A DNA stretch of 64,000 nucleotides. Origin: JBEGHD01 sp049334165 (GTDB lineage Bacteria > Bacteroidota > Bacteroidia > Flavobacteriales_D > Sanyastnellaceae). Positions 24,440 through 35,011 of the stretch are shown in pieces. Positions within the stretch are counted from its first letter, which is position 1. Every line of letters begins with the position of its first letter. The stretch lies in the NCBI GenBank assembly GCA_049334165.1, contig JBEGHD010000009.1; one strand, 5' to 3'. The notes under the pieces were generated by a model that worked only from the letters and a program-made list of their open reading frames with translations, was not told the DNA's origin and did not search any database. A program made the translations under genes and the position numbers.

Positions 24440-25621
24440 ATGAAAACTGTTTCTATTTCTGTATTCTTATTAGTCCTTTCAACCCAACTCGGAGCTCAAT
24501 CCGAAAAACCCATCCTCGTCTTCGACCTCGAAGCAGAAACTGTAGATTCAATTACCAACATCGGATATGATGAGAACCTGACAAGCGGCACTACCAATTT
24601 TTTTGTCGGCAATTATTTTCCCGAAATTGAACAGCTTGAACTCTCACTTCCAACAGAAGAGGTTTATCCCGGAAGTCAATATACCCTCAAGCAAAAAGTT
24701 TCAGATTTCTACGATGTAGAGAATTATCCAAATCGAACAACCATAAAGCTCTTTCAGGAAATTGATGGAGAACTGATATCACATTGCTCAGGCAGCATGA
24801 TTAGCAGAAGACATGTGCTCACAGCCACACATTGCCTGGCCAACTCACCGAGCAACGAGTTATTCGTAGAGAGGCTTTTTGCCAGTCCGGCTTTCGATAA
24901 CGGAAGCTTTCCATGGCTTCCTGGCAGTTATGTGAAAAAGATCTACTTTTTCCGGGACTGGGACATCGCATCCGAAGACTTTGCAATTCTCGAACTTGAG
25001 GAGCCCATTGGCGATGAAGTGGGTTGGATTTCCATTGGATTTGATGAGGATGATGACGCTTTAGAAAGTCACACATTCTACAAGTTTTCCTACCCCAATG
25101 CCAGTGTACCCTGGGATTCAAACGAGTATAATGGCGACACTTTGTATTTCAGCTATGGAGCGATCTCAGAAGCTTCTGAATTGCATATTATAATTGAAGG
25201 GTCCAACGGAATCCCTGGCGAAAGTGGAAGCTCAATTATACATGTTGAGAACGAAGAGACCTACACCTCATACGGAACTCTAACCTTCGCGACTAACCAG
25301 AGACACAGCCGCTTCAGGAACTACCATTTTCACGCCTTCGAGCAAATTATCGAAGACGACCTTGAAGTTTCCATTAACCCTGTCACTGCCGAAGCTGAAG
25401 AAGTCATCCTCTACCCCAACCCGACAAATGGCAGGTTATCTATCGAGTGCCCGTCAATAATTACTTCGCTTAAGGTGCTCGACCTCACTGGTCGTTTAAT
25501 TCGAGAGTTAGATCCAAAAGCCAATCAGATCAATCTTTCCGATTTGCCAGTTGGGACTTATGTTTTGCAGATTGAGACAGAGGACCTTGTGGTAAATAAA
25601 AAGATCATATTAAGAGATTGA
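24440..25621 (+). CDS. Trypsin-like serine protease with T9SS type A sorting domain
   Basis: A 393-residue secreted protease. After a signal peptide (VSISVFLLVLSTQLGAQ) lies a chymotrypsin-fold domain with the catalytic His in SRRHVLTATHCLA, Asp in EDFAILELEEP and Ser in GIPGESGSSII. GESGSS resembles the glutamyl-endopeptidase/V8-like GDSGSP active-site loop. The C-terminus is a T9SS type A sorting domain (ILYPNPTNGRLSIE, LSDLPVGTYVLQI). ATG 24440 begins the signal peptide; an upstream TTG at 24395 is less likely. It should act outside the cell on proteins. A stem-loop shared with the convergent PNGase F-like gene follows. Confidence 0.88.
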   Translation: MKTVSISVFLLVLSTQLGAQSEKPILVFDLEAETVDSITNIGYDENLTSGTTNFFVGNYFPEIEQLELSLPTEEVYPGSQYTLKQKVSDFYDVENYPNRTTIKLFQEIDGELISHCSGSMISRRHVLTATHCLANSPSNELFVERLFASPAFDNGSFPWLPGSYVKKIYFFRDWDIASEDFAILELEEPIGDEVGWISIGFDEDDDALESHTFYKFSYPNASVPWDSNEYNGDTLYFSYGAISEASELHIIIEGSNGIPGESGSSIIHVENEETYTSYGTLTFATNQRHSRFRNYHFHAFEQIIEDDLEVSINPVTAEAEEVILYPNPTNGRLSIECPSIITSLKVLDLTGRLIRELDPKANQINLSDLPVGTYVLQIETEDLVVNKKIILRD

Positions 25622-25647
25622 GATTTTAAGAACATCCCCAAAACGCA

Positions 25648-25675
25648 AATGCCCCCTAAATTAATAGGAGGCATT
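25648..25675. terminator. Stem-loop between convergent genes
   Basis: Arms 25648-25657 (AATGCCCCCT) and 25666-25675 (AGGAGGCATT) pair with one mismatch around an 8-base loop, in the gap between the convergent protease and PNGase F-like genes. There is no clean T-run on either side, so it is a weak terminator or RNA-stabilising hairpin. Confidence 0.5.
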
Positions 25676-25727
25676 CTCTGAGAATTCCATTTCGATCTAA
25701 CTATAGTTGATAACGATTGAATCGACT

Positions 25728-28700
25728 TTAATTCTTAATAATTCGCTTTGAATAAGAATCACTTTTTGATCTTACAATCACATTGTAAATTCCATCGGTT
25801 TGATCGCTTATATCTATCTCCACTCTGTCTGACGAACTTGTGAGCCTCCTGGACATCTCCTGTACCAGCTTCCCTGAGCCATCGTAAACCTGGATATCTA
25901 AATCACCGATAAGCTTGTTTCCTCGTAAGTAAAATCTATCTGAAGATGGATTTGGGTAGATGCTGATAGATGGCTCCTCTGCGTATTCTTCCACTTCAGA
26001 AATAATGTCTGTTTGGAAATTGAAATAGTGCCTGATCTCTTTACCGAAGTCGCGTTCAAAAAACTCGAAGAACAATCCACCGACTTTTTTCAACCTTACA
26101 TAACCAGATCCGTCATTGTTGGCAAAGAAGCTCAAACCATCGTCACCAGAATCTTCAATGTGCAGGAAGTAGCAACCAGCGTTCAACGTCAAGGTATCTT
26201 TGTACTCAAAGTTCGCCTGGGTGTAGTCGCTTGTCCAGATTGTGGTTCCGTCAATTGTTTTGAGGGTCACGTCTGTTTCTGAAGGGATGTTATTGGTTTT
26301 CGTAATTACAATAATTCTGTTGTCGTCTTCATCCTCATCGTAGGCATAAGTGGGTGGTCTCACAAAATGAGATGAGTTGTAGTTGTTACTCTGATTTTCG
26401 TCTACTGTGCCATTTGGAGCAGAAAGCTGCACTTCGAAAGTGAGCATTTCTTCGTTGTCTCCCCAATAAAACTCATCTGTTTCATCGTAGGTCAGTGTGA
26501 TCACTTCACTTTCCATAAACTCGAGGTCTCCAGTCCAATTGTAAGTCTGCATTTGTCCGTTGACCCCATATTCGATATCAAGAGACGTCAAAGGCTCTGA
26601 GCCCTGATTGGTAATTCTAATCATTGGGTTGTCGCAAATAGGATTCACCCGGCTGTTGATTTTAAAGTCTGATGGTGAGATAATTTCGGTCATGTCTACA
26701 TCCACAGCATGATTGATTTCTCCGTAAGAAATGAGCTGTGCCATGAGCCAGTAATTTCCGTACGGGTCGTAGTCGATGTCATATTCAAGAGTAAACTCAT
26801 TTCCTTCGATAAACGGAGTCAACTCGAACTCTCGTGTGGTAACAGGAGCACCGGGACACCAACCTGCGCGGTCATAAATCCAGGTTCCTCCTTGTGGGTA
26901 AAGGGGATTGTCCGCACATTCCTGAATCATTTGCCAGCTGTATTCGTTGTTTCCGTTGACTTTCAAGTCGTGGGTATTGAAGCAAAATTCTGCACAGTTG
27001 TTTCCCTGACCGAAGAAGTGACCCGATGTAGTGGCTCGCAGTTTAAACATCTCATCACCTTCGTTCACAGTGAAAGACTTTTCTGGCACGTTGTCGTTCC
27101 AGATAGACAGTTGGTAGTTGCCGGCCCAAACGTTTTGAACACTTTTGACATCCCTCGGTGGTGTTCCTTCGATGAATAAAAACTTGAGATCCAACAATTC
27201 TTGCCAGTTTCCTGCCTCTAGCTCCACTTCTCCGCGAAGCAATGGCTCAAAATCCGTAACGTCATACACCCAGGTCCAACCATCTTCCATATCGAGGTTA
27301 ATACCATAAGGAGTAATAAATCTGCCGAGTTCAATTCTGTTAATCACCTCAAAAGGAGGAGAGAAATAATTGAGTGTGTCGTTCACGTATATCAGAGGCT
27401 CCGACATGCTGTTGGAAACAGAGTTGATTACATCACCATTCACATCGTATTCATTGGAAAAACCAACCGGATAAAGTGACTCAGTGCTTACGACCTCTAA
27501 CTGATTGCCGTTTACTCCGTATTCAACAACTGATATCGGAGGCAATTCTTCGATTACCTGATAATTCACTGTAGCTTCTGTAGTTTCGTATTCTCCTGAA
27601 AACAGAGAAAGCCAGGGTTTAACGGTTACCTCTTCTGATCCGTTCAACTCTTCTCCGGAGTAGTTGAGCAAAGCGGCATTGCCAACCGCCAATCCGTGTA
27701 GTTCACCTGCGGAATTGGTTACAGGCTCTCCGTAAACGTCCTCAAATTCAAAGTATGCCAATAGGTTTTCTGACTGAGGAAGCGTTCCTGAGTATGATGA
27801 ATTCATGTATTCCTGAATTTCAGAAACTGTCAATTCCTTATCGAGAATAAAAAAGTCGTCCATGCCACCTCGGTAGTAATTGACTCCGGAAGCGGCAGAA
27901 CCAATCACAAACTGTGTGATGCCGGCCATTGAATTATCCTTGTCTGCTCCGAACAACCACTCTTCGCCATTCAAGAAAATTCGCATCTCGCCAGTAGTCG
28001 TATTCTTTGTGAAAGCCCAGTGATTCCACTGACCTTCGTATTCCGACTCTGACGCTTGAGCGTTAATTCGATCGTATCCGCCTTCATTTCCGGCATCCCA
28101 GTAAACCTGACCATTCCCCCAGGGATTGTGCACATTCAAAACTCTGTCGTTGTTGGCATTCACGCCTTCGAAAGTGCTCGAATTTTCAGGTTGAAATTCA
28201 GGGGTTCCGTAGAGCCAGTAACCTATGGTTATTTCCTCATCCACACCTTCAAACAAGGATGCCGGAATCTGAACCTGGTCCTGCCCATCGAGCAGGATGT
28301 ATTGGTTATCTCCGTCTGATGCCTGAAACGAATTGCCTTCTTGAGCTCCTAAAATTTGGAACCCAGCAGAAGCAGAATCGAATGAGATTTCCATGAGCAA
28401 CCCTGAAGTGTTGTCCCATTCGATAGTATTGTCTAAAAAAATGTCTGTTTGTCCGGAAGTGAAAGAAAAGGCAGGGTGAAAAAACACTTCTACCAGGTCT
28501 TCGTCTACCAATTCGATTGGAGCTTCGTCCATCCAGGAGACTTTTAGACTAAAGTTGCTCAACTCAGCCTCACCATCGAGCATCAGACTGATTTTCTGAA
28601 TTTCATTTTGTAGTCCGGCTGTTGTTAGTTCATCGGCAGAATAATAAAACTGTACTTTGGCAGGAATGCCAGAACTCAAGTCCAGCGCCTGAGTCATGTC

Positions 28701-29171
28701 GCTGTTGATCGAGTATTCGGCTTCGGAAATCACATTGGAGACCACCGTTTCCGAAAACTCGTAATTATAGGTGTTGACTAGCGGAATCTCAGAAAACTCC
28801 ATCTCCTCAAAGTCCATGTTGTTGGCCAGGTACAGCGGGTGCTGAAGGGCATTGGAGTCCAACGCTCCGGTGTGTTCATAGAGGTAGGTATGCGTGGTGT
28901 AATCCCACTCTCCACAAGGGAAGCCGAGTCCACCGGCAGTGCCGTCTTCAAAACACTTGAGTGTGTAGTACATCAGTATTTTTTGATACTCGGTACCGTC
29001 ATCCTCCGGGAAATCGAACCACCTTCTGCCGGGAGAATCGTATGCGGTTTCGGGATTATTTTGTTCCTCGAAGGTGTAAGTCTGAACGACCACGGTATCC
29101 CCCTGAGCCAGCACTGGCAGGCTAAAAAGGGTCAGGAAAAAGGTTGCGATGCAAAAGGTAAGTTGTCTCAT
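25728..29171 (-). CDS. Peptide-N-glycosidase F-like protein with LamG insertion and T9SS sorting domain
   Basis: A 1147-residue secreted protein. It has a signal peptide (residues 1-22), then the start of the PNGase F N-terminal domain with CGEWDY (D90 equals the catalytic Asp60 of PNGase F). Next come about 500 extra residues including a LamG/concanavalin-type domain (about 300-460: IGYWLYG, WNHWAFTKN, MRIFLNG). The PNGase F fold then resumes at GRFITPY (R617) with YDVTDFEPLLRG, a downstream Glu near the Glu118 position (FLFIEG), and E728 in CAEFCFNTH (Glu206 equivalent). DRAGWCPGAPV closes the C-terminal domain. The end is a T9SS type A domain (ISIYPNPSSDRFYL). PNGase F cuts N-glycans from glycoproteins; activity here is inferred. 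Confidence 0.82.
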   Translation of the reverse strand: MRQLTFCIATFFLTLFSLPVLAQGDTVVVQTYTFEEQNNPETAYDSPGRRWFDFPEDDGTEYQKILMYYTLKCFEDGTAGGLGFPCGEWDYTTHTYLYEHTGALDSNALQHPLYLANNMDFEEMEFSEIPLVNTYNYEFSETVVSNVISEAEYSINSDMTQALDLSSGIPAKVQFYYSADELTTAGLQNEIQKISLMLDGEAELSNFSLKVSWMDEAPIELVDEDLVEVFFHPAFSFTSGQTDIFLDNTIEWDNTSGLLMEISFDSASAGFQILGAQEGNSFQASDGDNQYILLDGQDQVQIPASLFEGVDEEITIGYWLYGTPEFQPENSSTFEGVNANNDRVLNVHNPWGNGQVYWDAGNEGGYDRINAQASESEYEGQWNHWAFTKNTTTGEMRIFLNGEEWLFGADKDNSMAGITQFVIGSAASGVNYYRGGMDDFFILDKELTVSEIQEYMNSSYSGTLPQSENLLAYFEFEDVYGEPVTNSAGELHGLAVGNAALLNYSGEELNGSEEVTVKPWLSLFSGEYETTEATVNYQVIEELPPISVVEYGVNGNQLEVVSTESLYPVGFSNEYDVNGDVINSVSNSMSEPLIYVNDTLNYFSPPFEVINRIELGRFITPYGINLDMEDGWTWVYDVTDFEPLLRGEVELEAGNWQELLDLKFLFIEGTPPRDVKSVQNVWAGNYQLSIWNDNVPEKSFTVNEGDEMFKLRATTSGHFFGQGNNCAEFCFNTHDLKVNGNNEYSWQMIQECADNPLYPQGGTWIYDRAGWCPGAPVTTREFELTPFIEGNEFTLEYDIDYDPYGNYWLMAQLISYGEINHAVDVDMTEIISPSDFKINSRVNPICDNPMIRITNQGSEPLTSLDIEYGVNGQMQTYNWTGDLEFMESEVITLTYDETDEFYWGDNEEMLTFEVQLSAPNGTVDENQSNNYNSSHFVRPPTYAYDEDEDDNRIIVITKTNNIPSETDVTLKTIDGTTIWTSDYTQANFEYKDTLTLNAGCYFLHIEDSGDDGLSFFANNDGSGYVRLKKVGGLFFEFFERDFGKEIRHYFNFQTDIISEVEEYAEEPSISIYPNPSSDRFYLRGNKLIGDLDIQVYDGSGKLVQEMSRRLTSSSDRVEIDISDQTDGIYNVIVRSKSDSYSKRIIKN

Positions 29172-29431
29172 AATAGTTGGTTAAAAGGCTATTGGAGCTA
29201 AACTAATGCATTACGGCCAAATCTTCGCCAGCAAACTCAGTAAAATAATTGCTTTCCAACAGATTAAAAATACGCTAGTCTTAAGTACTTACTTTTTGAA
29301 GGTCGAATTTGTAGATCAGTGACAAAAAGATCTATAGCTCATAAAATTCCTTTCTAGACCTCATCTGTTGTTTGTGTCTGCCATCTCTTTTGAATTTATT
29401 ATTTTGCGGAGATTTATAAAAAGACCTTAAC

Positions 29432-32400
29432 ATGAACCTATACCATTTAGCTTCAAAGAACATTTTTACCCTCCTTTTTTTCACAATATTTTACTTGGCT
29501 ACTTTAAGCGGGAATGCTCAATTAGCACCTTCAACTGTTGATCCGGAGGAGAGTTTCTTTCCAGTTTTTTCAGAGATTCTATCAAATGGTTCATCAATGA
29601 ATTGCGATCCTTTTGAACTGCCTGTGGATCTAACTCTTCTTATCGATGAAGAGCCAAATTGCTGGGAAACGTTTTATGGGGGATATCCGGAAATTGGCCC
29701 CTCTTATAATTCTTATACCGATTGGGATTTTGTTTGGTCTGGATCGTCACCTGCTTATTGTCTCTCAATTGATCAGACTGGTGTAAATGATTGGTCCTTC
29801 AGTCCATCTATCCAGGTCCCAAATGAACCGTCAGAAATACTGTTTGAATTTAGGATGTCTTTACACGATTCACAGTACCCATATTGGCCTATTGGTGCCG
29901 GTGATTTGGATGGAAATGATGAAGTTCAACTTCTAATCACAACTGATGAAGGTGAAAATTTTGAGACTCTGGCTTCCTGGACTGAATCTTCCGAATTTGT
30001 ATTGGGTTGGGAAGATTATAAACTCAGTTTAAATGATTATCAAGGACAAGAAATTCAGATTGTCTTTTGGGCTACAGATGGTGAAATAGCCGCAGACACT
30101 GTTGAAAACACTGTTTGCTTTAAAAATGTCATTGTAAGACAGTCTCCAGAGTGTCCCACTCCAGAAGATCTTTCAGTCTCCTATATCACAAACAACTCTG
30201 CTAAAATCAGTTGGACTCCCAGCGATACTGCTTCAGTTAGTGTAGTCCAATATGGACCAGTAGGGTTCAACCCAGATAGCCTGGAAGGCGAGTCGTTTTC
30301 CACTTCTGAATCTCAGAATGTGCTTATTTCAGATTTATCGGAAGAGACCGTTTATCACGTCTATGTTAAAGCCGATTGTGAAAACTCTTTCGAGTCAGAG
30401 TGGATTGGTCCTCTAGAGTTCACTACAAACTGTGAATTCGGTGGTGCAGATGTTGTTTTCTGTGAAGGATTCGAAACAGGAGTACCAGGGAGTATGACAC
30501 ATGTTATGGTCGAAGGATATAGCTCCTGGATTGCCGTGGAAAATTCCAACCTCCCAAATTTTTACCCATATGATGGCCAGTTTTCAGCTTCATTTGGAGG
30601 TGCTTCTGATTATATTGCAGCTCTTGAATCGCCAACTTTCGATGGTCTGGGTGGAGGATCGTTGCAGTTGTCTTTTAACCATACTAACACGAGGAATTAT
30701 TGGAATGAAACCAATGCATTTGCAATTGAAGTTTCTAATGATGATGGGGCTAGTTGGATACCAGTTGATTCCATTAATGAATTATTGATTTATGAATGGG
30801 AGCTGGCAATTTATAACCTGGACGATTTTATAACTCCCTCTGAAACAATGAAGGTTAGATTTATCGCAACCGGGGTTTCAAGTAGCCAAACCATGCTTGA
30901 TAATATTTTCGTGTCAAGAACTGACTGTATTGAATCAGATAATCTTGACATTGGCCACCCTGATTACGATTCAATTGAAATGTCTTATCTACCTGAAGAA
31001 GACACAAACTGGAGCATCGTTTATGGCCCGGAGGGATTTGATCCTGCTGTTGATAGTGGAACAACAATCAACCCTATTCTTTCCAATATAGCGACATTGG
31101 AAAATCTTGAGCAGAGCACCGACTATTCAGTTTATTACCAGAAAAATTGTGAAGGAGTGGAATCAAACTCCTGGTCTGGCCCAATAAACTTTAGTACACT
31201 ATGTGAGCCTGTCACGGTAGGTTTCACGGAAAATTTTGAAGAATCACTTCCTTCCTGTTGGAGAGAGGGAGAAAATGGCAACTTGAATAATGGACCTGAG
31301 CATTTGATGTTTTCGAAATGGAACCACACTTCTTCTAACGGACATGGCCAGGAAGCTTCTATATCCCAAAATGATGAAGGAAGTAATTGGCTACTAAGCC
31401 CATTCATTGACCTTTCAGGAGGTGATTACCAGGCTGAATTCCACCTCGAGGTATTTGAAACGAATATAAACTCTGCCCAGAGGCTTTCCGAAGGTGACAC
31501 GCTTCAGTTTTTAGTCTCATTAGAAGGTTCAGAAAACTGGGTTTCACTTGGACATATTAATCATACATACATATCACCAATTGGAGGTGAGGTTATCACC
31601 GTTGACTTGTCCAGTTATACCGGAAATGTTCTTGAATTTGCTTTCAGGGTTGTATCGGATGATTATGAAGACCCGGAGGTTTATTCGTACAAAATAAAAC
31701 TATCCAGTTTCGAAATCACAAATGTCCCCACCTGTCCGAATCCTGAAGATCTAACATTAATCAATTATACAGACTCAACAGCTTCTATCTCTTGGCTCCC
31801 TACTGGAGAAGAAGCACAATGGAATTTGAGGTACGGTGAGCCAGGTTTCGAGCCGACCGAGAATGAAGGGACACTCATTGATGTGGCAGACGATCCAACT
31901 ACAGAAATTTCAGATCTGAGCTCGAGCACTATTTACGAAGTTTACGTACAAGCTGAATGCATTGAAGGAGAGGATCTTTCTGAATGGGTTGGGCCTATTG
32001 AACTTCATACTTCCTGTTCGACAATTACTCCGGAATATCTCGAAGGATTTGGCATTGGTCCCCAGGCTGAATTCCCAGAGTGTTGGCAACAAGCGACAGG
32101 TACTTTAGAGCATCCCATAGATTGGGGAAGTTCGGATTGGGACCTCAATACTCTCAACTCTGCAGGGATTGAACCCAATACGCTTATTTCAGTTTTCGAT
32201 GAGTATAATAAAGTGAACTGGGCGATTTCTCCGAGCATTCACTTGTCTTCGGAGTCTTTGTACCAATTAGATTTTGTGCTTCTTCTCTTAGATATTAATG
32301 GTCCATACGCTGACCCACACTATATAACTGGCAACAATACATTGAGATGTATGATTTCTGGTGATAATGGTGAAACCTGGGATTTATTAAGACTATGGGA

Positions 32401-34987
32401 TAATAGTTATCAGTCTCAGCATGGTGCAGAGATTTTGAATTTTGACTTGTCCGAGTATCAGGGTGATACAGTAAGGATTGCATTTTTGAGTGAAGAAAAT
32501 GGTGGTTCACCAACACAGGTCCGCATCGATAACTTTCATGTGCACGAGTTAAATTGTCTAGCCCCTACCTCTATTGGAACTTCTTCAGTTGAATGGGATT
32601 CGGCTCAGGTTTCATGGATGCCCGAAGGAGACGAAACAGCCTGGAACATTCAGGTTGTCGAGGAGGGCCAGGATCCGGAGCTAAATAATGGCGACATCTA
32701 TAACGTTGAATCGGATACAACATTCACAGTATCTAACCTCCAGCCCACAACAGATTACCAGGTCTACGTTCAGGCAGTCTGTGGAGCAGAAGATAATTCG
32801 CCATGGCTCAATAGTAACTATTTCACCACACCTGTCTCTTGTCCTGCGCCATCTAATTTGACTCTCGAGAGCTTTACTGAAGAACACATGGAAGTATCTT
32901 GGACTCCAGGTGGAGAAGAATCCAATTGGGAGGTACTCATTGCATCTGGATATTTTAATCCAGATGATGATTTCTTTCAAACTGTCGAAACGACTTCTAA
33001 TTCAAATGTTCTAATTGAACCCAACTACACCCAATATGACTATTACTCTATATATGTAAGAGCGGTTTGCGATTGGAATGGTGACGAAGTTTCGGAGGTT
33101 TCACAAAGGATCGAAGCTGCAATTAACTATCCAGCTCTTGCACCAGATTACTTTAACGATTTTCAAGGGGAGCCCGACTCTGTATTTCAATACTGGCGAG
33201 AAGCGGATTGGGGCATACCATCAGAAGGTCCTGTAGGCTTCAACTCTGACAATGTGCCCTGGTTTCTTGGAAATAATTATGCGGAAGAAGAAAGTGATAT
33301 CTCAATTAAAAAATACATGTCGAGCGGTACAGATGAGGCGACCGAAGACTGGCTTCTAAGTCCTCTTTTTGAGCTCAGCCCGGACACTGAATATGAAGTT
33401 GAATTTGATATATCATTTGTAGAGCAAGATTTTTTCGGTATGAGTCCGGGTGGGCCAGCAATTGTTGATGATTTTAATTTCATGATTTCCGATGATTACG
33501 GAGCTACCTGGGACACATTGGGAATTTGGGCATATGCTTACGAGTCTCCTTATGGCGGTGAGCACGTCACTTTTTCATTAGAAGATTATGCTGGTTCAAC
33601 AGTACAAATGGCCTTTTGGGCAAATAGAAGTTTTCTCGGAGCTTCAGCAGATATTATTGTTTACATAGACGATTTCGAACTTGGAGCAACACCGGTCTGC
33701 CTTCCTCCTTCTGAAATCACCCTGGAAAATATAACTCCGGATGCTGCTAATATTTCGTGGGTTGAAAACAACAGCGCACAGACCTGGAACATTAGGTATG
33801 GCGAACCTGGCTTTGACCCCGAGACTTCCGAAGGTCAAATCGTTTATGCTGATTCGAACAATGACTTCCTTCTAAACTCTCTGGAAGATACGACTACTTA
33901 TGAAGTTTATGTCAGGTCAATGTGCTCCGAGGACAACCTGGTATCAACTTATGCTGGCCCAGTTACCTTCACAACCACTTATCAAGTCGGTTCACAAGAC
34001 CTGCCCTGGGATGACGGTTTTGACGATCTCGAAATTCCTGACCTGCCAGATGGCTGGTCAGTAGGTGATGAAAATGGCGACAGCCTCACCTGGCAGTCGG
34101 ACGATCAATTTAGGATGGTTGGAGCCACAGGACTTTACATCAGTGGATCACCCGATCAGCCGCTGGACGATTGGATTTTTACTCCTCAGTTGCAACTTGA
34201 AGAAGATTTGAGCTATGCGCTCTCCTTTTATTACCAGGGCGGTGGCGAAGGCATTGAAGAAAATCTCGAAGTGCTTTACGGTGGAATGGCCGAAGCCGAA
34301 GGAATGGAAATCGAGCTGATTGACCTACAGGGAATTTCGAACACAGAGTATCAACTCGCTCTTGTCAACTTCTCAGTAGATGCTGACGGCCTTTACTTTA
34401 TTGGCTTCCACGGTTACAGCGATGCCGGTTCGGCTTACATCGCCATTGACGATGTGAGGCTTGACGTCTGCATGGCCAATGCGGAATTCAGCTACGATAC
34501 GGATACGCTATGCACAGATGATGGTGTTGTAATTCCTTCCATCGAAATGGTTGGTGGCACTTTCACAGCTCAGGCTGGGCTTGACATTAATACTCAAACC
34601 GGTGAGATCGATCCGTCCAACAGCGAGATCGGCAGCTATGATGTGTCGTACTTCATAGAAGAGGACAGTCTCTGTTTTGATGGTCAAACGAATACTATCA
34701 TTATCGATGCTTGCGCAGGCTTAGAAGAATACTCTGAGAGTAGCTCTGTTAGAGTTTACCCGAATCCAGCAGAAGACATCATTCGTGTGGATTTGCGAAA
34801 CATCCACTTCACCAGCGATGTCAAACTCGAACTACTCGATGTAGCGGGAAAAGTATTGAAGACTGAAAGAGTTGATAAGCCAGTAGTGGTAGTCCTCGAA
34901 ATTGAAGACGTGAACACAGGACTTTACCTGATTCGAATCTCAACGGGTGAACAAGTGATCACCAGAAGAATTGTAGTGAATAAATAG
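29432..34987 (+). CDS. Giant T9SS protein of alternating fibronectin III and MAM/adhesin-like domains
   Basis: An 1851-residue secreted protein with a signal peptide (FLLFFTIFYLATLSGNAQ-like) and six fibronectin type III domains starting near residues 240, 498, 767, 1042, 1136 and 1422 (each with a Cys-Pro start, SAxISW, YxVYVxAxC and GPxxFTT). They alternate with jelly-roll MAM/'cleaved adhesin' domains (DDWLLSPLFELS, IYIDDFELG-type strands). A T9SS type A sorting domain ends it (VRVYPNPAEDIIRV, VNTGLYLIRI). The likely role is cell-surface adhesion or binding of polymers; no catalytic motif is seen. Base composition changes within the gene near 33.7 kb. A terminator follows directly. Confidence 0.85.
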   Translation: MNLYHLASKNIFTLLFFTIFYLATLSGNAQLAPSTVDPEESFFPVFSEILSNGSSMNCDPFELPVDLTLLIDEEPNCWETFYGGYPEIGPSYNSYTDWDFVWSGSSPAYCLSIDQTGVNDWSFSPSIQVPNEPSEILFEFRMSLHDSQYPYWPIGAGDLDGNDEVQLLITTDEGENFETLASWTESSEFVLGWEDYKLSLNDYQGQEIQIVFWATDGEIAADTVENTVCFKNVIVRQSPECPTPEDLSVSYITNNSAKISWTPSDTASVSVVQYGPVGFNPDSLEGESFSTSESQNVLISDLSEETVYHVYVKADCENSFESEWIGPLEFTTNCEFGGADVVFCEGFETGVPGSMTHVMVEGYSSWIAVENSNLPNFYPYDGQFSASFGGASDYIAALESPTFDGLGGGSLQLSFNHTNTRNYWNETNAFAIEVSNDDGASWIPVDSINELLIYEWELAIYNLDDFITPSETMKVRFIATGVSSSQTMLDNIFVSRTDCIESDNLDIGHPDYDSIEMSYLPEEDTNWSIVYGPEGFDPAVDSGTTINPILSNIATLENLEQSTDYSVYYQKNCEGVESNSWSGPINFSTLCEPVTVGFTENFEESLPSCWREGENGNLNNGPEHLMFSKWNHTSSNGHGQEASISQNDEGSNWLLSPFIDLSGGDYQAEFHLEVFETNINSAQRLSEGDTLQFLVSLEGSENWVSLGHINHTYISPIGGEVITVDLSSYTGNVLEFAFRVVSDDYEDPEVYSYKIKLSSFEITNVPTCPNPEDLTLINYTDSTASISWLPTGEEAQWNLRYGEPGFEPTENEGTLIDVADDPTTEISDLSSSTIYEVYVQAECIEGEDLSEWVGPIELHTSCSTITPEYLEGFGIGPQAEFPECWQQATGTLEHPIDWGSSDWDLNTLNSAGIEPNTLISVFDEYNKVNWAISPSIHLSSESLYQLDFVLLLLDINGPYADPHYITGNNTLRCMISGDNGETWDLLRLWDNSYQSQHGAEILNFDLSEYQGDTVRIAFLSEENGGSPTQVRIDNFHVHELNCLAPTSIGTSSVEWDSAQVSWMPEGDETAWNIQVVEEGQDPELNNGDIYNVESDTTFTVSNLQPTTDYQVYVQAVCGAEDNSPWLNSNYFTTPVSCPAPSNLTLESFTEEHMEVSWTPGGEESNWEVLIASGYFNPDDDFFQTVETTSNSNVLIEPNYTQYDYYSIYVRAVCDWNGDEVSEVSQRIEAAINYPALAPDYFNDFQGEPDSVFQYWREADWGIPSEGPVGFNSDNVPWFLGNNYAEEESDISIKKYMSSGTDEATEDWLLSPLFELSPDTEYEVEFDISFVEQDFFGMSPGGPAIVDDFNFMISDDYGATWDTLGIWAYAYESPYGGEHVTFSLEDYAGSTVQMAFWANRSFLGASADIIVYIDDFELGATPVCLPPSEITLENITPDAANISWVENNSAQTWNIRYGEPGFDPETSEGQIVYADSNNDFLLNSLEDTTTYEVYVRSMCSEDNLVSTYAGPVTFTTTYQVGSQDLPWDDGFDDLEIPDLPDGWSVGDENGDSLTWQSDDQFRMVGATGLYISGSPDQPLDDWIFTPQLQLEEDLSYALSFYYQGGGEGIEENLEVLYGGMAEAEGMEIELIDLQGISNTEYQLALVNFSVDADGLYFIGFHGYSDAGSAYIAIDDVRLDVCMANAEFSYDTDTLCTDDGVVIPSIEMVGGTFTAQAGLDINTQTGEIDPSNSEIGSYDVSYFIEEDSLCFDGQTNTIIIDACAGLEEYSESSSVRVYPNPAEDIIRVDLRNIHFTSDVKLELLDVAGKVLKTERVDKPVVVVLEIEDVNTGLYLIRISTGEQVITRRIVVNK

Positions 34988-35011
34988 AATGACCTGAAAA
35001 GAACTTAACTG

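Noticed and set aside
26709..27179. 156-residue frame opposite the PNGase F-like gene
   Set aside because: It is a shadow of the coding strand with no recognised sequence or start context.
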